From the IMG/VR virus record IMGVR_UViG_3300030116_002138, positions 1-20,522 of that record: a DNA stretch of 20,522 nucleotides; one strand, written 5' to 3'. Below are positions 15,389 through 20,522 of the stretch, piece by piece (within the stretch, counting starts at the first letter, position 1; every line of letters starts with the position of its first letter). The notes under the pieces are model-generated. The model had not been told where the DNA came from. It saw nothing but the letters and a program-made list of their open reading frames with translations, and searched no databases. Position numbers and translations under genes: made by a program. This stretch comes from a virus.

Positions 15389-18004
15389 CTATCTAGCGTT
15401 GGCAAATTTGAATGGGGCTTCGGCAAAGGCGAAATAAAACATCGTATCAGTATTTTGATTTATACCTGCTGTAGAAGCAGTCCGAAGTTTAAAGCCATTG
15501 CTTAAAAAATCTATATCTGAATTTGATGTGCTTTCAGTGCTGTTAACATCAGCATTTAATCTGTCATCAGCTTCATTAAATGTGCTTCTTGTTGTGTCCA
15601 GCATGAACCAGTTGCCAGTGCCGCCAATTTTACAAGTGCTAATTAGAAAATGAGGCCGGAACCCTGTAAAAACAAAAGGCCCATCTGCACTTCCGTTACC
15701 GATATATGTACCGAACTTAGAATACCCCTCAACCGAATGAAAATTATACATTATAAAATTTTTATTATTTTCATTTGTGTTTTTGACATTATTACCAGTT
15801 CTGCCGATTGTAACGGTTGTAGCGTCACCTGATGTGGGGAAAACTCCTGCCACGCCAGTAGCCCCTGTTGTTGTAAAATAAAAATAATCATCACCAATCT
15901 GAGATGAGCTTAGTTGCCACTGGTTGTTATTGGTGTTGCTATCACGGCATTTGATAATACTAAATTCTGGGGCGCTGGATAAACCATGTTTTATCGTTTG
16001 ATTGGCAGTTTCGTTTCCAGTGTAGGAAATAATGCTAAAACCCGCTGTTGTGTTAATAGATGCCCCAGTTGGCGTTATGTTTCCACCAGAAAGACCCGCG
16101 TCTGATGCGCTTGAGTATCCAGTGCCATCAATATTAAACGTGTTTGATGACCCACCAGCTTTCCAAGTCCACGCTACATATGTTTTGCCATTTTCCGCGA
16201 AATCTTGTGAAACAATTTGCAAGGAACTATTTGTTGTAACAATGTTTTGGCTAGATTGGTAACTGCCTGTATAACCCTCTGAGCCAGTAGAGCTAGAACT
16301 TAATGATTTTGACGCACCGAATCCACGCACTGTATCTTGCAAAAAATGTTGCGTAGTGCCGCTACTACTCTCTCTTATCTTTAGCCAAACCCAATCAGCC
16401 GCAAATGTATTTGTGACCGTCACATCATTGTCAGAATCACCAGTGTACAATACAGTGTTGAAAAAATCGTCAGCTTGACTGCTTTGTCCGGGGCCGATTG
16501 TTGGATCGCTCAAATTGCTAGAGCATAAACAAAGATAATCCGTCGGCGGCGCATATTCAAACGTACCAATCCCATTTGCATCCGCGTTTGCGCTGGCTAC
16601 ATTTTGGCTATCTTGTCCAAAGTTGACAAACACTGATATTCCTGCGTTGCCACTTACAACCACAAACACATCATCTGTTGTGCCTCCAGTTATTGTGCCT
16701 ATCTCATTAGTCCCCGCGACCGGATCGCCGGTTGACCCAGCACCAGCTTGATGGCCTATAGGCGCACCAAAATAAGTTCCGTTCCTGCTAAACCAAACTT
16801 TTCCGGTTGCACCATCAATCGCCATCCCAAGAATATCACCAGAAGAAAACTTGGAAACACCTAAACCACCAAGTCCAGCACTTGAACCATAATCATTTTC
16901 TGAACCGTTTATATACACCTGACGATTATACATCATGATTGAACCGCTGCTTCCGATATTAGTACTTCCCGGTCCATTAAAAAGAGATGTCGCCGTTGCA
17001 AAACCAGCAGCCCAAAGATTTCCTGCTGCGTCAGTACACTCTATTTCAAGATATATCTTTTTGTCTTTTGGTATGGCAAATGTTGACGTTGTGCCATATT
17101 TGCTTGATGTAAAACCTCCGGGTGTAACATCTAAGTTGCCTTCACCAAGATTTGCGTTATTACCGGGGAATAACGGATTCATTGTGGCAAAGTTATTAGT
17201 CGGGCTATCTGGCACGACATCAAAGGATTCTACACCTGATGAATCCCAGTGGTTGCCACGCCCACTGGTATCTGCCCCAACCGTGTTAGCTGCACCTGTT
17301 CCTGTTCCTGTTTGTTTAAACTCGAGTAACCAGCCATTGTTGCCGAAAGTTCCCGAATATGAAATCGGCTTGCAAATACCATCTGATATTTCGATAAATG
17401 ATGTTGGGTCAAGAGCCTGTCCATCTATATTATAAAATTGTGCATAATACCCGTTATTATATCTTGCAGCTACGCCACCAGAGCGTCTATTTATTGCCGC
17501 TGTCAAACCACTTACATTCCACCCACTGCTTGAACTGCTTGTAATGTTACTTCTCTGATCGGTAGAAAAGTCAGTTTCCTCAACGCCATTTATGTATAGC
17601 CTAACTTTATGAGCATTAGTTGAGTTTGCGCGATCAAAGGAAATGTGGAAATTATACCATGCTGATGGGTCGCGGAAGACTCTGTTTGTTACCAATTGTG
17701 CCTGTGATCCGCCAGTATCGTAATTGATGAAAAGATAAAGTTTGCCGCTTAAAAATGCTAATCCTGTAGTCCCGGGCCCATCCACGCCAAAGACGGCATC
17801 ATAATCAGATGAGTCGTCTAAAGGATGAGTTCTTTTTAACCAAAAATTTATTGTCCACTTTGATATGTCTGTCGGTGTGCCTTGTGAAAAAGTTAGATAG
17901 CTACTATCGCTATTTAGCCGCAAAGAGTTATCAATTGTTGTGCTAAAAACACTTGCCGCTCCGCTTGAATACATCCATTGGCTTGAACCTAATGGCCCTG
18001 ACAT
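15389..18004 (-). CDS. LamG/SPRY-like tail adhesin, 871 aa (cassette A)
   Basis: Paralogue of the 803-aa protein at 10847, with the same three-part plan: a LamG/concanavalin-like region (about residues 20-220, WTINFWLKRT, AHKVRLYINGVEE), a SPRY-like region opened by VPDSPTNNFATMN near residue 263 and closing near VNFGQDSQ around 460, and a C-terminal region with VAWTWKAGG, HSVEGYSKFGTYIGNGSADG and AFAEAPFKFANAR. The starts MSGP(F/L)GS and the endings of the two copies are most alike; the interior differs in sequence and length. Lectin-like folds on phage tails usually bind surface carbohydrate; that is inferred here. It follows the 466-aa fibre after 9 bases and is followed by a putative chaperone after 14 bases. 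GGGG precedes the ATG. Confidence 0.75.
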   Translation of the reverse strand: MSGPLGSSQWMYSSGAASVFSTTIDNSLRLNSDSSYLTFSQGTPTDISKWTINFWLKRTHPLDDSSDYDAVFGVDGPGTTGLAFLSGKLYLFINYDTGGSQAQLVTNRVFRDPSAWYNFHISFDRANSTNAHKVRLYINGVEETDFSTDQRSNITSSSSSGWNVSGLTAAINRRSGGVAARYNNGYYAQFYNIDGQALDPTSFIEISDGICKPISYSGTFGNNGWLLEFKQTGTGTGAANTVGADTSGRGNHWDSSGVESFDVVPDSPTNNFATMNPLFPGNNANLGEGNLDVTPGGFTSSKYGTTSTFAIPKDKKIYLEIECTDAAGNLWAAGFATATSLFNGPGSTNIGSSGSIMMYNRQVYINGSENDYGSSAGLGGLGVSKFSSGDILGMAIDGATGKVWFSRNGTYFGAPIGHQAGAGSTGDPVAGTNEIGTITGGTTDDVFVVVSGNAGISVFVNFGQDSQNVASANADANGIGTFEYAPPTDYLCLCSSNLSDPTIGPGQSSQADDFFNTVLYTGDSDNDVTVTNTFAADWVWLKIRESSSGTTQHFLQDTVRGFGASKSLSSSSTGSEGYTGSYQSSQNIVTTNSSLQIVSQDFAENGKTYVAWTWKAGGSSNTFNIDGTGYSSASDAGLSGGNITPTGASINTTAGFSIISYTGNETANQTIKHGLSSAPEFSIIKCRDSNTNNNQWQLSSSQIGDDYFYFTTTGATGVAGVFPTSGDATTVTIGRTGNNVKNTNENNKNFIMYNFHSVEGYSKFGTYIGNGSADGPFVFTGFRPHFLISTCKIGGTGNWFMLDTTRSTFNEADDRLNADVNSTESTSNSDIDFLSNGFKLRTASTAGINQNTDTMFYFAFAEAPFKFANAR

Positions 18005-18013
18005 ATCAGCCCC

Positions 18014-19414
18014 CTACGCAAACGCCAGTTGTGGCGCACCTAATAGTATTCTGTTTGACGCGGCAACCACATAAGGCACGATGTCTGTGGCGCTTGCAGC
18101 CGTTGACAAAGTAATGCCAGAGCCGCCAGCAGTTTCATAATCAGTGCCAAGAGACAATGTTCTGCTACCTGTTGAATCCTGTATCAACACAATAAACCCA
18201 GACTGACCGACTTTCTCAGTGCTTGGATTTGCAAGAGTGACATTGCCTGTTAGTGTCAAAACAAAGTTTTGGTTAGCATCAAAGTCTAGCGTCACACTGC
18301 CAGTGTTTGATGTATCTGTGTCAGTCGCTCCAATAACAGATTTTTCAAACTCAATGTTTGTGCCACCGATCTTCAGACGATCATCACCGTTTTCATCATA
18401 TTCTATGTAGCCATCATTGCCTGTACCAAAAAACAGCTTTTCATCATCAGGTATAGTTTTATTAGTAAGTTGCTGTGTAGCTACTGTGCTAACTAACTCG
18501 CCGTCACCGCCTGGTGGCAGTGTGAGAGTATTTGTCACGCTGGCAGAGTGTGGCTGTGACTTTACTGTTTGACCATGACTATTTGATTCACAGTTAAATA
18601 CTAAAGTGCCGGGATTGGTGTTGCCTTTGAGAACTGTTTTACCAGTACCATTTGGGTTTAACTCAATATCAGCATTGGATGTGGTCACAATATCCTGACC
18701 GTTCATATCCAAGTCACCGCCAAGCTGTGGTGTTGTGTCGAGGACTACATCAGATAGACCGCCACCAGAAGCGCCAGTTGCACCAGTTGCGCCTGTTGCG
18801 CCAGCTGGTATGCCCAAAGCCAATGCTAATGCACCGCTAGCCGCTGTGTATGTCGCTGTCGCTGTAGGTGTTGCGCCAGCTGATAAACCAGACGCAGATA
18901 TTGTCACAGTATCGACCTTGCCTGTAGTTACAGTTAAATCACCGCTGCCGTCAAAACTCAACAGCTTGTTAGCTCGGTCACTTGCAGACGTTGTAAATTC
19001 AGATGTCGCAATCACATTTGTTTGTGACACTTTCAACGCCCGGCCTATTGCTTCATCATGTTGCTGTGCGATCATAGTCAGCCGGTCAAGTGCATCCTCG
19101 TGACTTTCAGCCGGAAATGGATCGTTGGCAACATAGTCGGTGCCTTGGGTCAATGTGAGCTTGCGTAAGATCACAACAGTTTCGCCAGATGCCGGAATGT
19201 TGCCGGTAGTAAACGTCACGTTACCGCCACTGTCCGTGCCGGCCCCGCTAACCGTGTAGTGTGTGGTCAGCGTCTTGGTTGTCTCAACGCCAGCTGATGA
19301 TCGGATAATAACGGTTAGATCCGCATCTGCGAATATCTTGAAGCCGTAGGCAAAAGCGGCTGTGCTTCCATTCCCAGAATAACTAGCACGGTTTGTTGTG
19401 GTTGATACTGTCAT
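18014..19414 (-). CDS. Tail fibre with T7-like N-terminal anchor, 466 aa
   Basis: A tail fibre protein. Residues 1-130 (FAYGFKIFADADLTVIIRSS, later FPAESHEDALDRLTMIAQQ) fit the phage T7 gp17 N-terminal domain that attaches the fibre to the tail. The middle is Thr/Ala/Ser-rich, with a short collagen-like run of GAT triplets near residue 210, then LGGDLDMNGQDI, a fibre motif I know from marine phages. The last 101 residues form a C-terminal domain (GQSGFIVLIQDSTGSRTLSL to GAPQLAFA) shared with the 223-aa fibre at 13268. It lies just after the end of a large virion protein, as gp17 follows gp16 in T7. GAGG is upstream of the ATG. It would carry or assist host recognition. Confidence 0.85.
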   Translation of the reverse strand: MTVSTTTNRASYSGNGSTAAFAYGFKIFADADLTVIIRSSAGVETTKTLTTHYTVSGAGTDSGGNVTFTTGNIPASGETVVILRKLTLTQGTDYVANDPFPAESHEDALDRLTMIAQQHDEAIGRALKVSQTNVIATSEFTTSASDRANKLLSFDGSGDLTVTTGKVDTVTISASGLSAGATPTATATYTAASGALALALGIPAGATGATGATGASGGGLSDVVLDTTPQLGGDLDMNGQDIVTTSNADIELNPNGTGKTVLKGNTNPGTLVFNCESNSHGQTVKSQPHSASVTNTLTLPPGGDGELVSTVATQQLTNKTIPDDEKLFFGTGNDGYIEYDENGDDRLKIGGTNIEFEKSVIGATDTDTSNTGSVTLDFDANQNFVLTLTGNVTLANPSTEKVGQSGFIVLIQDSTGSRTLSLGTDYETAGGSGITLSTAASATDIVPYVVAASNRILLGAPQLAFA

Positions 19415-19425
19415 AAGATACCTCT

Positions 19426-20522
19426 TTATCTACGCCTTCGCTGATCCCTAATTTGTTGCAGTTCTGGACTATTTTGTGCAGCTTTTGCTTTACGCAAATA
19501 TTGATATCCGGGCTTTGCGCTGAGCGCGTCGATAGCAACCCTATAAAATCTTGCCTCAGCATTTTTGATCATGTTGATTCGATCATCATCGCTTGCTTTG
19601 GTATATTCTGCCCGTGACATCAACACTTTTAGATAGTCTCTAAATCTATATTGAGCTGGGCCAACCTGTCTTTTACGGCCTCTGACGTTCATCATAAGCG
19701 GCAAAGCAATTTGATTTTTTGCAATGTCGGTCAGCTCGCCTCTGGTTTGAGCGTCAATCTTTACACCATCAATAGATTTTTTATCGCGACTTTCTGTGAG
19801 CGGCGCGCCAAGCCTAATTAACTCAGCGTGATATGGCTCAATGTCTGCGCCCCTAGAAACCTTAAATGGAGTTACATTGCTCCAGATGGCATCAACCGGG
19901 TTAATATCAAAACGTGGACTACGTTCTTTTTTAAAACCCAGCATATCATATTGATACGCAAAATTTTCTACCTGTTGATTTACATACGGGGTGTTCATAA
20001 TTTGTGTTTCCCACATATATAAATAATTATCGTGAAAATGTTTTGCCCAAGGTATGTCCTCTGACCGTTTAACCGTGCCAACAAAATGATATGGTGTTTC
20101 TGGGTATAGATCAGGCTTTTCTTTTGCTAACGCCCTGACATCGTCAATTGTGTAATAATCATACGGCTTATCAACCGTGCGTTTATCTGACTGTGTCAGT
20201 TTGTCTATGTTTCTTACAGCTGAGCTGAACGGCATTGGAAACACCGTTGTCGTGCCGCCCAAAAATCCATCAGTTATAATGCTCGGATCACCATGCTCCA
20301 TTGCTCGCGCTATAGAGCCCACGCCCTGTAACATAGGCAAATCTCTAAAATATTCATACGTTGCGTATGTGGCTGCGGAACCCCAATTCATGGCGTCCTC
20401 TGGTTCAACAAACATATGCTGATGCCGTGCTGTACTTGCTGCTATTCCAAGAAACGCGCTGACCGGCTCGATGCCTTGATAGCTAACATAATTTAAAGGG
20501 CCATTTGGCCGTCCGGTTTCTT
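19426..20522 (-). CDS. Large virion protein, C-terminal fragment (putative gp16-like ejection protein)
   Basis: The frame is open to the right edge, so at least 364 codons of a larger gene are present; the ATG at 20415 is internal. The first visible residues (NYVSYQGIEPVSAFLGIAAS) are hydrophobic, and a second Gly-rich hydrophobic patch (LGGTTTVFPMPFSSAV) follows. The rest is a mixed helical region with VENFAYQYDMLGFKKERSPR and ELIRLGAPLTESRDKKSIDG, ending in a basic tail QIRDQRRRR. I associate this style with the C-terminal parts of very large phage virion proteins. In T7 the giant internal protein gp16 lies directly upstream of the tail fibre gene, as here; that comparison is the main reason for the call. 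No enzymatic motif is visible. Function is uncertain. Confidence 0.55.
   Translation of the reverse strand, partial: ETGRPNGPLNYVSYQGIEPVSAFLGIAASTARHQHMFVEPEDAMNWGSAATYATYEYFRDLPMLQGVGSIARAMEHGDPSIITDGFLGGTTTVFPMPFSSAVRNIDKLTQSDKRTVDKPYDYYTIDDVRALAKEKPDLYPETPYHFVGTVKRSEDIPWAKHFHDNYLYMWETQIMNTPYVNQQVENFAYQYDMLGFKKERSPRFDINPVDAIWSNVTPFKVSRGADIEPYHAELIRLGAPLTESRDKKSIDGVKIDAQTRGELTDIAKNQIALPLMMNVRGRKRQVGPAQYRFRDYLKVLMSRAEYTKASDDDRINMIKNAEARFYRVAIDALSAKPGYQYLRKAKAAQNSPELQQIRDQRRRR

Noticed and set aside
16935-17435. Plus-strand open frame of 166 codons
   Set aside because: It is antisense to the SPRY-like part of the 871-aa adhesin, whose frame carries recognisable motifs; nothing supports the opposite strand.
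18750-18810. DNA repeat of functional interest in the GAT triplet region
   Set aside because: It encodes a short collagen-like Gly-x-y run common in phage fibres and is explained by the protein.
10178-19414. Diversity-generating retroelement acting on the adhesins
   Set aside because: No reverse transcriptase, template repeat or second near-identical copy of a variable segment is visible in the window; the adhesin differences are ordinary divergence in size and sequence.

Overview
The window looks like part of the genome of a lytic tailed bacteriophage with a podovirus (T7-like) plan. The evidence is the tail of a family A DNA polymerase, a T4-type GH24 lysozyme, a T7-type tail-fibre anchor domain, a tail-nozzle protein, and a run of large Gly/Ala-rich virion proteins of the kind expected for DNA ejection. 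Several sequence styles are ones I associate with phages of marine bacteria: proteins starting MSGP(F/L)GS, the DSPTNNFATxN motif, an MPYIG start, and the LSDEEFVMTKKAV motif. The host cannot be named from the sequence. I see no integrase, no bacterial flanking genes, no tRNA and no CRISPR array.

Layout. Bases 1-291 (+) are the C-terminal end of the DNA polymerase, the edge of a rightward replication module. It meets a leftward block tail to tail with a 4-base overlap. Everything from 288 to the right edge is on the minus strand: 17 tightly packed genes with no gap longer than about 14 bases, many joined by ATGA, TAATG or TGATG overlaps.

Read in the direction of transcription (right to left), the block has four parts. 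(1) The end of a large virion protein (19426-20522). (2) A receptor-binding region (10178-19414): a tail fibre with a T7-like anchor, a LamG/SPRY-like adhesin, a fibre-assembly chaperone, a small beta-rich tail protein, a second chaperone, then a second short fibre, a second LamG/SPRY-like adhesin and a second small beta-rich protein. The second set repeats the order of the first. (3) The tail nozzle, divided into two cistrons (9683-10177 and 7978-9675). (4) Small virion proteins followed by three larger ones (290, 705 and 1076 aa) that sit where DNA-ejection proteins would be expected, and finally the lysozyme.

The most notable points are the duplicated receptor-binding cassette, the two-cistron nozzle with a 21-residue repeat at the break, and the convergent junction with no room for a terminator. 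I found no clearly new defence or regulatory system. No stretch over 300 bases lacks a gene.
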